A stretch of 64,000 nucleotides of DNA from Crystallibacter degradans (lineage in GTDB: Bacteria; Actinomycetota; Actinomycetes; Actinomycetales; Micrococcaceae): positions 1 to 64,000 of the forward strand of contig NZ_JABBCH010000001.1 in assembly GCF_012952295.1 (NCBI RefSeq). The letters are read 5' to 3'. The notes under the pieces were generated by a model, which saw only the letters and a list, made by a program, of their open reading frames with translations, searched no databases and was not told where the DNA came from. A program made the translations under genes and the position numbers. Of the stretch, positions 16,861 to 26,497 are shown in pieces. Each line of letters opens with the position of its first letter. The stretch's first letter is position 1.

Positions 16861-19830
16861 ATGAGCGGCAGCTACCGTTTCGGTGTCTTTCGTCCCGACG
16901 ACCTGCTGGTGCTTGAATTCGAGTTCCATAACGTGGATGTGGCTGACGATGGCCGCGCGGTCGTACCCCGCCTGGACACGGGCGGTGCATTCGCCGTCGT
17001 ACGTTTTCCACCTCAGGCGATTGCCGAAGAGGTATGGGACGGACCTGTAGCCAGGCCGCCTATCCGCACCGCCCTTTCAGGTCCTACACGTTTGGTGTTC
17101 CGTTTGCCCGCAACCGGTACGCCGGTCCCGCTGACCGTCGAGGGACTGCTCGATTGGACAACCTGGGAGCCGGCACTCTCCGCGGCGGCGCTGCCGCGCG
17201 GAACAGCACCGGAGGAAGCAAGCCCGGAGTTGTCGCCACCGGATGATCTGGAAACGGCCATCGAGTTCCCCCATCGCCTGCTGCTCTCACCGGACGCTCT
17301 GGGGCGGTGGCGGACGCTGCGTGGCACTATCGAGGTCGGGGACACGCACCAACTGTGGAGTGCGGTGCTACATACAGTAGATAACGACGGCGATATCAGC
17401 CAGGGCGCCGACGTCCGCGCGCTTGCGGACCGCACCGGACCTACACCGTTCAACTCTTCACTGACGGACAACGAGCGGCACCAGATTGTTCAGCTCAGCT
17501 CCAACTTCCGAATTGCACTTCCCCCAGATGCCCGGTACACACCGGTTCCGATCAAGGCGAACAAACTGGAGCTGACCGCGCTGGGCGCAAACGCAGACCT
17601 CGAGAGCGAGTGGGATTTTCCCTTGCTACCGCCCGAAGAGTTGCAAGGCAGCGGCATCGAGCCGCTGGGGCTTCGTCAATACCAGCACGTTGCTGCCCTG
17701 GGCCGTGACCACGTCGTCCGGACGGTGAGGCTCGGCTTTCTATGCGGAACCGGACACCGGGCAGTACTGGTGAAAACCGTCGAACGGCTCCCGGACGGTA
17801 TTGAAGTAGTTGGACAGGCGCCGGGCGGCGGCGCGCTGTTCAGCTCCAGGGGCTACCTGCTGCGGAAATTCGAAGTGGTGGTCCAGGAACCCGTCATCAA
17901 CTACGGTCCATTGGCCAAGGCATATGCCTACGAAGGCCGCGAGTTTCCGCTGAACAGCATCCGCCTCACGACAACGTCTGCAGGAATTGATCCACCGCCG
18001 GAAGATTACGGACCGTTCTGGCTGCTGGATCCGGAGCGGAACCTGCTGCACTTCAATGCCACCGGCACTGATCTCACCGGCAATGCCCTGGATTTCACCC
18101 TTCCTTTGATGTTCGTCCCCTACGACAGGATTGACCGTCACCGGACCATCGCCGCCGTATTCCATAACCAGGATCCCAGCATTGTGGCCACCATCGGGTT
18201 TTCCGGTCGACCTCTGGCCGTTGCCCCACCCGGCGACAGGCCCGGTTCCACGGTCCTGAAGGTGGACACCGTCCGCTACGACATCGAGCAACCACCGCAC
18301 ACCGCCGACCCGGCACCCGCATTTCCCATGAACGCCGCCGGCGCTCCGCGGTCCTACATTCCGCGCTTCCTGCCCCGCATCGCCTCCATCGCCGCATCCA
18401 TCCCTGCCGTGGATGACCTCCTCGGAACGGGCACCGTATCCGAGCTCGTCCCCGACACGGACTACCTGAAGCAGGGGTTCGATAAAGCCGGCAACCCTGC
18501 ACAGACATTTGTGCGGATGCGTGACGAACTGCCGATCGCCCTTCCATCACAACGCGGCGGCGGTTTGGCCAGCCCCGCGCAGAATGCTCAAGCCCTATCC
18601 CGGACGCTCGGACCTGTCTCGTCCCCGGAACAACTGCAGCAGGGGAAACTGGATCTGTCTGCGTTCAAGGATACGAAGTTCCTGGGCACTATCCGGCTGC
18701 TGGACCTCCTACCGGCCGACCTTCCGTTCGATGCCTCCGCAGCCGTCGCGGCTGCCCCTCCAAGTCAGGCCGATCTTGATAACCCTCGGTTCAAGGTCAA
18801 TCCGCCCCGGCTCACCTCCCGCCGTCTTCCCGCAACAGCGGGCGCCGCCCCGGCTGTTGAGTCCAGGTTTATCTGGAAACCTACTCTGCTGCCGGAGTAT
18901 GATTTCGGCTTCCTCAAGATCGGTATGCAACAGGCGGATCTGCTGCTGGATGCCACCACCCGGCTTACCCAGGAAGGCGAGGGCGGCGCCGTCGTTATCG
19001 GGCGGCTGCGGAACATTGAGCTGATCTTCGCCGAGGCACTGAGCGCGGTATTCGGCACACTCTCCTTTCGTGCGGAAGCGGGCAGGAAGATGGAGGTCGG
19101 CGCCAAGGACGTCAAGATCGCCTTCGCCGGGCCATTGGAATTCGTTAACGCCCTGCAAAGTATCCTGCCCTCCGACGGCTTCGACGACCCTCCGTTCCTG
19201 ACCGTCGATTCGCAAGGGGTTGTGGCCGGATACACTCTCGGCGTGCCGAGCATCGGCGTGGGCATCTTCAGCATCCAGAACATCGCCCTTACCGCGGCCT
19301 TATCAATCCCCTTCACTGACCGTCCGGCCGGAGTGCGGTTTGCGGTCTGCGAGCGGCACAAGCCCTTCCTGCTCACTGTCAGCCTCTTCGGCGGGGGCGG
19401 GTTCTTCGCTGCCGGTGTGAGCGCCAACGGTCTGGAACAGGTCGAGGCGTCGCTGGAGTTCGGCGGCAATATCAGCCTGAATCTGGGAGTCGCTTCAGGC
19501 GGCGTCTCCGTGATGGCCGGAATTTACTTCGGACTGACCGGTACCAGCGTCACCCTCACCGGTTACCTCCGGTGCGGCGGGTATCTGGATGTGCTCGGAC
19601 TGATTTCCATCTCACTGGAGTTCTACCTGGCATTCACCTTCCGCAAGAAAGACCCTGGCAGCGAAGTTTGGGGCCAGGCGAGCCTGACCGTCAGCGTCAA
19701 GATCGCCTTCATCAGCAAGTCGATCACCTTATCGGTGGAACGCCGATTCGCCGGATCCGGCGGGGATCCAACGTTCGCCCAGTCTGTCCGGCCTTCCGAC
19801 TGGGTCGCTTATCTTCAGGCGTTCGCCTGA
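16861..19830 (+). CDS. Large beta-rich protein of unknown family (989 aa)
   Basis: No named domain recognised and no signal peptide. I placed the start at ATG 16861, where GAGGAG sits 6 nt upstream; an earlier in-frame start at 16813 lacks this. Notable segments: IEFPHRLLLSPDALGRWRTL near residue 145, FNSSLTDNERHQIVQLSSNF, ALGRDHVVRTVRLGFLCGTG, and a glycine/serine-rich C-terminal third with alternating hydrophobics (FGGGGFFAAGVSANGLEQVE, FGGNISLNLGVASGGVSVMA) that looks like a beta-solenoid or barrel. The FPHRLLLSP-type segment recurs, from memory, in uncharacterised large bacterial proteins. Third gene of the operon, 85 bp after the M23-like gene. Confidence 0.85.
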   Translation: MSGSYRFGVFRPDDLLVLEFEFHNVDVADDGRAVVPRLDTGGAFAVVRFPPQAIAEEVWDGPVARPPIRTALSGPTRLVFRLPATGTPVPLTVEGLLDWTTWEPALSAAALPRGTAPEEASPELSPPDDLETAIEFPHRLLLSPDALGRWRTLRGTIEVGDTHQLWSAVLHTVDNDGDISQGADVRALADRTGPTPFNSSLTDNERHQIVQLSSNFRIALPPDARYTPVPIKANKLELTALGANADLESEWDFPLLPPEELQGSGIEPLGLRQYQHVAALGRDHVVRTVRLGFLCGTGHRAVLVKTVERLPDGIEVVGQAPGGGALFSSRGYLLRKFEVVVQEPVINYGPLAKAYAYEGREFPLNSIRLTTTSAGIDPPPEDYGPFWLLDPERNLLHFNATGTDLTGNALDFTLPLMFVPYDRIDRHRTIAAVFHNQDPSIVATIGFSGRPLAVAPPGDRPGSTVLKVDTVRYDIEQPPHTADPAPAFPMNAAGAPRSYIPRFLPRIASIAASIPAVDDLLGTGTVSELVPDTDYLKQGFDKAGNPAQTFVRMRDELPIALPSQRGGGLASPAQNAQALSRTLGPVSSPEQLQQGKLDLSAFKDTKFLGTIRLLDLLPADLPFDASAAVAAAPPSQADLDNPRFKVNPPRLTSRRLPATAGAAPAVESRFIWKPTLLPEYDFGFLKIGMQQADLLLDATTRLTQEGEGGAVVIGRLRNIELIFAEALSAVFGTLSFRAEAGRKMEVGAKDVKIAFAGPLEFVNALQSILPSDGFDDPPFLTVDSQGVVAGYTLGVPSIGVGIFSIQNIALTAALSIPFTDRPAGVRFAVCERHKPFLLTVSLFGGGGFFAAGVSANGLEQVEASLEFGGNISLNLGVASGGVSVMAGIYFGLTGTSVTLTGYLRCGGYLDVLGLISISLEFYLAFTFRKKDPGSEVWGQASLTVSVKIAFISKSITLSVERRFAGSGGDPTFAQSVRPSDWVAYLQAFA

Positions 19831-19861
19831 ACCCGGCCCAGACGAATATTGGAGCCAGCAC

Positions 19862-22800
19862 ATGATCCGACACCAGCTCGTGCAGTGGATTCTGCTGCCT
19901 AACGGGCTTACCTCTGACGGCTTCCTGGCTGCATCGGTGTTTATTGCGCCAAGACTACGTCCAGGCCAGGCGGCCACCCTGGCTGATTTTCCGGACTTTG
20001 CAGACTGGCCGGACTTGCTCCGCGAATTAACTCTGAATCTGGAGCGGGGTGACGGGGCCACCACGGCACCGCGGCAAGTCATGGTCCAGGGAAGCAGCCA
20101 GCTATGGCAGGCGCTTTTCGTCCCGACAACCACTGTGCGGGCCTTCGCCTTCGACGACTTCGCGGACCGGCCACTGGTCAGCTATCCAGTGAAGGAAGTA
20201 CTGGGCCATTTACGCAACCGATGGGCAACCCTGGCGGCACGCACCGTGGACGACCTTCCGCTGACCAGTTCGAATGCCTCGCCGATGGATTCCGGCCAGG
20301 AACACCGGGACGCGCCCGTCCTCGCGGAACACTTTGAAGAGCTGCTCCACGTCGGCCGGATGGACGTTTTCGAAGGGGTCAGGAACGGCGAGCAGCTCTC
20401 GGCCAGACTGGAAGAGAGGCTCCGCGATTCTGCCGCCCAGGCCCGCGAACTGCGCCTTCAGCACAGCCACCAGCCGCAGGAGCTGATCCGTCCGTTCGGC
20501 AGCGGGGGAAGTCCGGCCGGAGCGTTTTATGCACTGGCCGGTTTCCATGCACGGCCGGCGAGAGAACCCGCAGACCTTCCGACGGACCGGGAACAGGCCA
20601 GAGCCGCGCTCGAAGAGAAGCTCGATTTCCACGATCATCTCTCCTCGCTGGGCGGCCACCCTGCGGTGCTCCGCGGCCTCGGCCTGGTGCTGGATCTTGT
20701 GGTCGACCCCGGTTTTGTGCCGGTGACCAGCGACAACGATCCGCCGACGATGCTCCGGCTAAGAGTGGAGCGGCCGTCTGCCTTTCCTGCAAGGGAAGAT
20801 CCGAATGCGGAATCATGGAACTGCGACGTCACCCCGTGGACCAGCTGCCAGTTAGCGGAAATCGAGGGCTCCGCTTTCTTCAACGCAGCCGAGCGGACCC
20901 AGCGCAGGGATTTCACCCACGGGTTCCTGCATCTAGACCCCCAGCGGTACGAAGCGGCGGCGGTGGATGTCGACGGCCTTGCGCTCAAAGCCCTGAAGAT
21001 GGCAGCCACCTTGCAGAACCAGGAGAACCGGGAGCAGCGGCCACTTGAAGAACCGGAGCGTGACGGCGTCCCCGCTGCCCGGACCGGCGGGGTCGCCCTG
21101 GTGCACGCCGGCCAGGCAGAGGACCTGCACAACGACTTCTATCAGGCCCGCGCAAACAACGACATCCTGGAGCAAGACCCGGACCACCCACCGGTCCTAG
21201 CCGCCGAGGACTTGATCCGCGGATACCGGATGGATATCTGGGCCGCCGGGCATTGGCGTTCCTTGCACCAGCGGCAAATGACCTACACCCCGGCGCGGGA
21301 TCCGGGCCTGTCCTTCGATACCGACGACGAGGGTAGCATCGAGCTCTCGCTGACCGGAGATATGGGCTCCACCGGCCAGCCTGCCGACCCTGATGGCGCG
21401 CTCTACGCTCATGAAACCCTGGTGACATGGGACGGCTGGAGCCTGTCGGTTCCGCGGCCCGGAGAGGCCGTCCTGCAGGAACCGCCGGCACCGGAGGCTG
21501 GGACGGATATTGGCAGCATGCAGCTGTCCATCTCCACTTCTCCGGCCCCTGAAACGCTGCCCCGGCTTCGGTTCCAGGACAGATACCGGACCCGGCTCCG
21601 GGTCGTGGATATGGCCGGCAACTCGTACAGCCTGCCGGACGCCAGCAGTTTCAGCGACATCCTGGACGGAACCGGGCGCCCGGAATACGTCACGACGGCC
21701 CCGTCCGACGCGTTGCCGTACCTCCGCTTCGAGCCGGTTCCACCGCCGGAACTTGTGCCCAGGCATCCGTTCAATCCCGGCGAAGGTCTGGAACGGCTGG
21801 TCATCCGCAGCACGCCCGGACAATCTGCCAGCGACTACGCGCGCTCCAGCGAAGCAGCCGCAGGCACGGCCTACAGCTTCCGTGACTTCTGCGACCGTCA
21901 CCTGGCTGCGGCGAAATCCTCCCTGCAAGTGTGGGAGACCCACGGCATGCTTGACGAGGCCATCGACGCCGCCCGCGGCATGCCCGCGCCCGAGGCCGAA
22001 TCACGGGTGCAAGGTTTTTATGACATTGCCGTCCGCGAGAGCGGCACGTTCCGGGACAGTCTGGGGGCAGAGTTCAACGCCACCGGAAGCCACAATGGGG
22101 AACCCCAGGGGTACGTCACGATCGACGCTGACGCGGTGGACCTTCCTTACCTGCCTGACCCGCTCTGTGCGGGTGCCAAGATCCGGGTACGGCTGCACCC
22201 CGGCGAAGCTGAAACTGTGCTTGACGTTCCCTTCAGCTTCGCCGCCGGAGCCGGCTTGCATCAGCCGTCGCCGTTGCGCCTGCGGCTGGAGGAAGGCGAT
22301 TACCATGCCGGCTATGACGGGAACCTGGTTACTGTCCGGCTTCCTGCTGGCCGTACATGCCGGCTTCGCCTGTCCTCGCTGCTTGGCGGAGACCCGGACT
22401 TGTTGGGGATCATGGGCTGGTGCCGCAGCGAGCTCGGACAAACCGAGTCCGACGTCGTGTACGAGGCGATACGGAACAGCACCCACTGGATGACAACCCC
22501 ATGGCGGGACCTGGTCCTGGTCCACGCCGTCCAGCGCCCGCTGGATCCCCCGTCCCTGGCCCTGAACGCAATTGATTTCCACGGATTCCGGGCCCTGGCA
22601 CGAAACAGAGGCGGCACGGCTGCGGATCTGGAAGGCGAACTGGACTTTGACCTGGCGTCCACGGCCCAGCTGGACCTCTTCGCCTCATGGGACGACGTTG
22701 TGGACGACCCGCAGAAAAAGTACCCAACCGCCCAGCACATGGTCCATTCGGTGCACCGGGATGTCTTCTCCCTCCCGGTACCCGAGCCGTTCGGCACTCC

Positions 22801-24058
22801 CTGGATCCCCGAAGTGGCGCCGCTGATCGAGCCGCGCGACGAACGTACTGTTGCCTTCCGGACCCGCGGATGGGAGAACGAATCCCCCGAGTCCCGACGC
22901 CTGCAGCTTCTCGCCGACAGCGCACAGCCGGGTCTGCCCGCCGTTGAACGGCGCAGGCTGGAAGCCGGCGCATCCCAGCTGGAGAAGTTGCGGTCCCACG
23001 AGTTCGGCGACCCCAGGTACCGGCGGGTCTCCTACTTGCCAACTGCCGCCACCCGCTTCCGCGAATACTTTGATCCGGCCATGCCTGCCGCAGACGGCCA
23101 GGCGGCCGGCGTGCCCGTGACCGTCGACATCCTCAACAGCGCGCCGCCGGCAAAGCCCGTGGTGCAGCAGGTCTTACCGCTCATGGGCTACGCCCAAACC
23201 CGGGAGAACGGCGATGGAATTACCAGCACGCGCAGCGCACTCGGCCTGCGTGTGTGGCTTGCACGCCCGTGGTTCTCCTCCGGCGCCGGCGAAAAGCTTG
23301 CCGTAGTCTGCAACGGCGGAGGACCGCTGACGTATGAAAGCGCCCAAGCACGCGAAATAACGTTCATAGCCCAAGACCCTGCCCATGGCTCGCCGATGCC
23401 GCAGCCACTGACTGCACGGTCTTTCCCCACCGCAGACGCACCACCCTGGGGACAGGTCATCGTGTCCGGCCATACCAGCGACACGGCGCTCTTCACCCCG
23501 CAGTGGGATGAAGACAGCGATGCCTGGTATTGCGACATCCAGTTCGACACCGGGACCGCCTACTTCCCGTTCGTCCGGCTGGGGCTGGCCAGATACCAGC
23601 CAATGTCAGTTCCCGGCTGCGAAATGTCCCCCATTATTCCCACCGCATTCGTCCAGACCGTGCCCAACCGGAGCCTCACCACCTTTCCAGCCGCAGACGG
23701 CACCATCGCCGTGTCATTGACCGGTCCGGCTCCGTCGTCATACCGCGACGCCCAGGGAAGCACTATTGCTGGGACAAACCTGGTAACGGCCGTTGTGGAG
23801 GAGCAGGATCTGCGCATCGAAGACCCGTACATCGGCTGGGAGCCTGTTGGCGCTGAAACCGAACTCGTCGCCCTCGTGAACCAGGACGGAACCACCACTT
23901 GGTCGGGCGCCGTACAGGTGCTGGACCCGGAGGAAAGGAAACTACGTCTGGCCGTTCACGAGTATGAACTGCACCCCGCCGACGACCTCAGCGCTGAACC
24001 GCCCGCCAACTTGGTCGCGAGCCGTCGGCTCGTCCATGCCGACGTTGTACCGCTGTAG
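19862..24058 (+). CDS. Very large protein of unknown family (1398 aa)
   Basis: Starts 31 bp after the 989-aa gene with GGAG 7 nt before the ATG. The N-terminus QLVQWILLPNGLTSDGFLAA then SVFIAPRLRPGQ is followed by DFPDFADWPDLL. No catalytic motif, transmembrane segment or signal peptide is obvious. It is rich in acidic residues, prolines and short beta-like segments. Middle region: RDFCDRHLAAAKSSLQVWET and PCAG-free beta stretches; later WVDVP-like repeats are absent, so it is not a simple repeat protein. Size and adjacency suggest it works with the 989-aa protein as a pair, perhaps as parts of a particle, scaffold or large effector. Function unknown. Confidence 0.85.
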   Translation: MIRHQLVQWILLPNGLTSDGFLAASVFIAPRLRPGQAATLADFPDFADWPDLLRELTLNLERGDGATTAPRQVMVQGSSQLWQALFVPTTTVRAFAFDDFADRPLVSYPVKEVLGHLRNRWATLAARTVDDLPLTSSNASPMDSGQEHRDAPVLAEHFEELLHVGRMDVFEGVRNGEQLSARLEERLRDSAAQARELRLQHSHQPQELIRPFGSGGSPAGAFYALAGFHARPAREPADLPTDREQARAALEEKLDFHDHLSSLGGHPAVLRGLGLVLDLVVDPGFVPVTSDNDPPTMLRLRVERPSAFPAREDPNAESWNCDVTPWTSCQLAEIEGSAFFNAAERTQRRDFTHGFLHLDPQRYEAAAVDVDGLALKALKMAATLQNQENREQRPLEEPERDGVPAARTGGVALVHAGQAEDLHNDFYQARANNDILEQDPDHPPVLAAEDLIRGYRMDIWAAGHWRSLHQRQMTYTPARDPGLSFDTDDEGSIELSLTGDMGSTGQPADPDGALYAHETLVTWDGWSLSVPRPGEAVLQEPPAPEAGTDIGSMQLSISTSPAPETLPRLRFQDRYRTRLRVVDMAGNSYSLPDASSFSDILDGTGRPEYVTTAPSDALPYLRFEPVPPPELVPRHPFNPGEGLERLVIRSTPGQSASDYARSSEAAAGTAYSFRDFCDRHLAAAKSSLQVWETHGMLDEAIDAARGMPAPEAESRVQGFYDIAVRESGTFRDSLGAEFNATGSHNGEPQGYVTIDADAVDLPYLPDPLCAGAKIRVRLHPGEAETVLDVPFSFAAGAGLHQPSPLRLRLEEGDYHAGYDGNLVTVRLPAGRTCRLRLSSLLGGDPDLLGIMGWCRSELGQTESDVVYEAIRNSTHWMTTPWRDLVLVHAVQRPLDPPSLALNAIDFHGFRALARNRGGTAADLEGELDFDLASTAQLDLFASWDDVVDDPQKKYPTAQHMVHSVHRDVFSLPVPEPFGTPWIPEVAPLIEPRDERTVAFRTRGWENESPESRRLQLLADSAQPGLPAVERRRLEAGASQLEKLRSHEFGDPRYRRVSYLPTAATRFREYFDPAMPAADGQAAGVPVTVDILNSAPPAKPVVQQVLPLMGYAQTRENGDGITSTRSALGLRVWLARPWFSSGAGEKLAVVCNGGGPLTYESAQAREITFIAQDPAHGSPMPQPLTARSFPTADAPPWGQVIVSGHTSDTALFTPQWDEDSDAWYCDIQFDTGTAYFPFVRLGLARYQPMSVPGCEMSPIIPTAFVQTVPNRSLTTFPAADGTIAVSLTGPAPSSYRDAQGSTIAGTNLVTAVVEEQDLRIEDPYIGWEPVGAETELVALVNQDGTTTWSGAVQVLDPEERKLRLAVHEYELHPADDLSAEPPANLVASRRLVHADVVPL

Positions 24059-24169
24059 CCGAACTAAACGAATGCGGAGCACCCGGTCATCGCCTGTGCC
24101 AGGATGAGCGAGTTGATATCGTAGCTGCCCAGGAGCGGCCTGCCCATCGGCACCGAGGAGCGTGCCAGC

Positions 24170-24440
24170 CAGGTGAAGGTTGACTTGGCCACGGGTGCCG
24201 GGCCATCTCCAGCTTCGTGCCCTCCTGGACCTGCCAAGATCTCCATCAAAATCGGGCTGCGGGTCATGCAGAACACGAACATTATTCTTGATGAGGTGCG
24301 CATCCCAGATACCAAACTGCTGCCCGGCGCCACCGGCTTCCCCGCTAGTCCAGCACGCGTGCTCGGAGCCTCCCAAGGTCAGCTCGGATTACCCGCCCAG
24401 CAAGCCGATCCGACAACTAGGCACAGCGCCTTTCGTTAGC
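24170..24440 (+). pseudogene. Acyl-CoA dehydrogenase fragment
   Basis: The plus strand reads KISIKIGLRVMQNTNIILDE then VRIPDTKLLPGATGF and ARVLG, which resembles the segment R-x-M-Q-N-A-D-I-V-L-D-x-V-R-V-P of glutaryl-CoA-type acyl-CoA dehydrogenases. Neither flank continues the family: no FAD or acyl-CoA site and no catalytic base region. It is about 60 recognisable residues of a ~390-residue enzyme. Confidence 0.5.
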
Positions 24441-24443
24441 TGA

Positions 24444-24743
24444 TCACCACGCTACGGTCGTATTCTCAACGATCTCCACAATCCTGGTTTCAGGCGTTCC
24501 CACCAGCGCCGGCGCAGCGGCGCCGCCTGTCTTCCAGACATCTTCTTCAAGCCTGGCCAGAAACATGACAGCCGCTTCCTGGGTCTCGAAGTCCAGTTCG
24601 ATCATGACGTAGTCGTCGCCCACGGGCCGATAGATCCTGTAGGCACGAACACCGGATCCTGCCCGGTCGAGCGGGTCGCTGTCGAAGGCTCGCCGCCACA
24701 TCGAGAAGTCCCGCACCTGATGCTCTATCTGCAAGGTATACAT
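24444..24743 (-). CDS. Small ABM-like (dimeric alpha/beta barrel) protein
   Basis: 99 aa. The pattern YTLQIEHQVRDFSMWRRAFD, then AYRIYRPVGDDYVMIELDF, then AAVMFLARLEEDVWK is that of ferredoxin-like dimeric barrels (antibiotic-biosynthesis-monooxygenase/cyclase-like). No active site is assignable. Adjacent to the PepSY lipoprotein gene on the same strand. Confidence 0.7.
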   Translation of the reverse strand: MYTLQIEHQVRDFSMWRRAFDSDPLDRAGSGVRAYRIYRPVGDDYVMIELDFETQEAAVMFLARLEEDVWKTGGAAAPALVGTPETRIVEIVENTTVAW

Positions 24744-24788
24744 GAGCCCACGCTCCTGCTCGTTTCAGAGGCTTGCAACTGGGTGGGG

Positions 24789-25424
24789 TCAGCGGATCTG
24801 CTCTCCGCTGACGGCGTCGATGACCACTTCCGTGAGTCCGCCGCCCTCAGCCCGGATTTCCACTTCCCACACCGGCTTGTCGCCCTCGTCCTCCAGCGAC
24901 GCTTCCTCGAGGTCGCCGGCGGCGGCCTGTTGCGCGGTCTGGATCGCCTCGGACAGGGAAACCGTTGCGGATTCGATAGCGAGCCGGTCTTCCTCGTCGG
25001 CCGGGCCCTTGTCCCGCTGATCCAGCACTTCGCTGCCGTCCGCCAGCACCAGTACCTCATGCTCCGTGCCACCGCTGATGAGCTCGACTTCCCAGCCCTG
25101 CCGATCGTCGCTGTAGTCGACGTCCACTGCGGCGCTGCCAGGCACGGCCGTTACCGCAGTTTCGACGGCGGCGCGACCGTTGGAATCTCCGGTCGGCGGA
25201 GTGCCGGTCGCTGCCCCGGCCGCCGGACTCGTTTGCCCGGGAGACGCACTCGCCGCGCCCGGTGAAGTAGCCCCAGGGGACGGACTGGTCGTCTCCGGAG
25301 CCACCTGCGTTTGCGTGCCTTCGCCCGTGGTCGCGGGCCCATCTTCCGCACCATCGCACCCTGTCGCGACCAAGACAACACCCGCAGCAACCGAAAATAA
25401 AGGAAGCAATCTTATCTTTTTCAT
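24789..25424 (-). CDS. PepSY-domain lipoprotein
   Basis: 211 aa. Lipoprotein signal (MKKIRLLPLFSVAAGVVLVATGC) with lipobox cysteine at ~23, then a low-complexity Thr/Ser/Pro/Gly linker to ~75. Two PepSY units follow: AAVETAVTAVPGSAAVDVDY then GWEVELI, and LSEAIQTAQQAAAGDLEEA then WEVEIRAEGGGLTEVVIDAV. Exposed on the outer face of the membrane; PepSY proteins often modulate proteases or sense the wall environment, but no partner is visible. Confidence 0.85.
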   Translation of the reverse strand: MKKIRLLPLFSVAAGVVLVATGCDGAEDGPATTGEGTQTQVAPETTSPSPGATSPGAASASPGQTSPAAGAATGTPPTGDSNGRAAVETAVTAVPGSAAVDVDYSDDRQGWEVELISGGTEHEVLVLADGSEVLDQRDKGPADEEDRLAIESATVSLSEAIQTAQQAAAGDLEEASLEDEGDKPVWEVEIRAEGGGLTEVVIDAVSGEQIR

Positions 25425-25522
25425 GGCTTCATTCTCCGACGGATCGCTCCCGTCGTCGAGGGGTCAAGCCGGTCGTTGATTCCCTAGGCCACGCGGGGTA
25501 TTGTGCACAGGTTCACCGGAAC

Positions 25523-26374
25523 CTAGCCGGAGTGGTGCGCGTCCTCCGGGTTCTCAGGTGCGTCATCGCGGCGTTCCTTCACCAGCTTGCTGGCGCTCAC
25601 CAGCCGCAACGCGGTCACCAGTACGATCCCGCCAAGCACGTTGAAGACCACTACATAGGAAAACCAGCCGAGCCACTCAAGGTAGTTGATTTCAGCACCC
25701 GCGTGGATGGCACCGAAGATCAGCAGCGAGTCCAGGATCGAGTGGAAGAGCTGCATCCCCGCGAGCAAGAAAGCCCCGACGACGGCGGCCGCGATCTTGC
25801 CGGTGACGCTGTCCGTCCCATGCTGCATGCGGGTCATCAATGTGATGGTGCTCCCACCTAGCACGGCAAGACACACGGTTTCCCAGTTGAATCCGGCGTC
25901 GAGAAAGTGGTTGGCTGCCGTCGTGATGGTCTCGCTCCACTGCGGGAACGCCGTCATGATCAGTGCCATGAACAGCCAGCCGCCTACCAGGTTGGCAATG
26001 AGGGTGCCGCCCCAGAGTTTCCCGAGCTGCGCGTAGCTTGCCTCCCGCGCGATGACCGCCGCAATGGGCACCAGGAAGCCCTCCGTGAACAGCTCGCTCT
26101 TGGCCAGCAGGAGGGCGATGAGGCCGGCACTGAACGCCAGCCCCGCGAGAAGGTGGCTCCCGGTCTCATGGAGCACGCCGAGGTAGGCCATAATGCCAAT
26201 GCCTATCTCAAACCCGCCGAACAGGCCGGTGATGAGCACGTCCCGAAAGGAGCGGTTCAGCCGCTGCGCGCCTTCCTCAACCGTGCGGTCGAAGGATTCC
26301 TCCACCTCCTCCTCCACCGGGCCTGAATTCTCGCCAAGTTCCCGCCGTCGTGCATCGCCTTCGGTGTCGCTCAT
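25523..26374 (-). CDS. Formate/nitrite transporter (FNT) family channel
   Basis: 283 aa with hydrophilic ends and six hydrophobic helices. Recognisable FNT signatures: SFRDVLITGLFGGFEIGIGI, LLLAKSELFTEGFLVPI, GKLWGGTLIANLVGGWLF, HSILDSLLIFGAIHAG. The long charged N-terminus and sequence type are closer to YfdC-like FNT members than to FocA/NirC, so substrate is unassigned. Monocistronic; a strong hairpin separates it from the agmatinase gene. Confidence 0.9.
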   Translation of the reverse strand: MSDTEGDARRRELGENSGPVEEEVEESFDRTVEEGAQRLNRSFRDVLITGLFGGFEIGIGIMAYLGVLHETGSHLLAGLAFSAGLIALLLAKSELFTEGFLVPIAAVIAREASYAQLGKLWGGTLIANLVGGWLFMALIMTAFPQWSETITTAANHFLDAGFNWETVCLAVLGGSTITLMTRMQHGTDSVTGKIAAAVVGAFLLAGMQLFHSILDSLLIFGAIHAGAEINYLEWLGWFSYVVVFNVLGGIVLVTALRLVSASKLVKERRDDAPENPEDAHHSG

Positions 26375-26438
26375 TCGTGTCGCCTATCCGCCGGAAAGTG
26401 TGTGGCCAGTCTACTGTCCCCATATTTACGACGACGAC

Positions 26439-26476
26439 GGCTGCGGGCCGGTGGGAAACCCCACCGGCCCGCAGCC
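26439..26476. terminator. Strong hairpin after the agmatinase gene
   Basis: Perfect 17-bp stem GGCTGCGGGCCGGTGGG with loop AAAC. It lies 22 bp past the agmatinase stop on the minus strand. No long T-run follows, so termination would rely on the stem strength. Confidence 0.6.
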
Positions 26477-26497
26477 AGCACTCAGAACACAAGCAGA

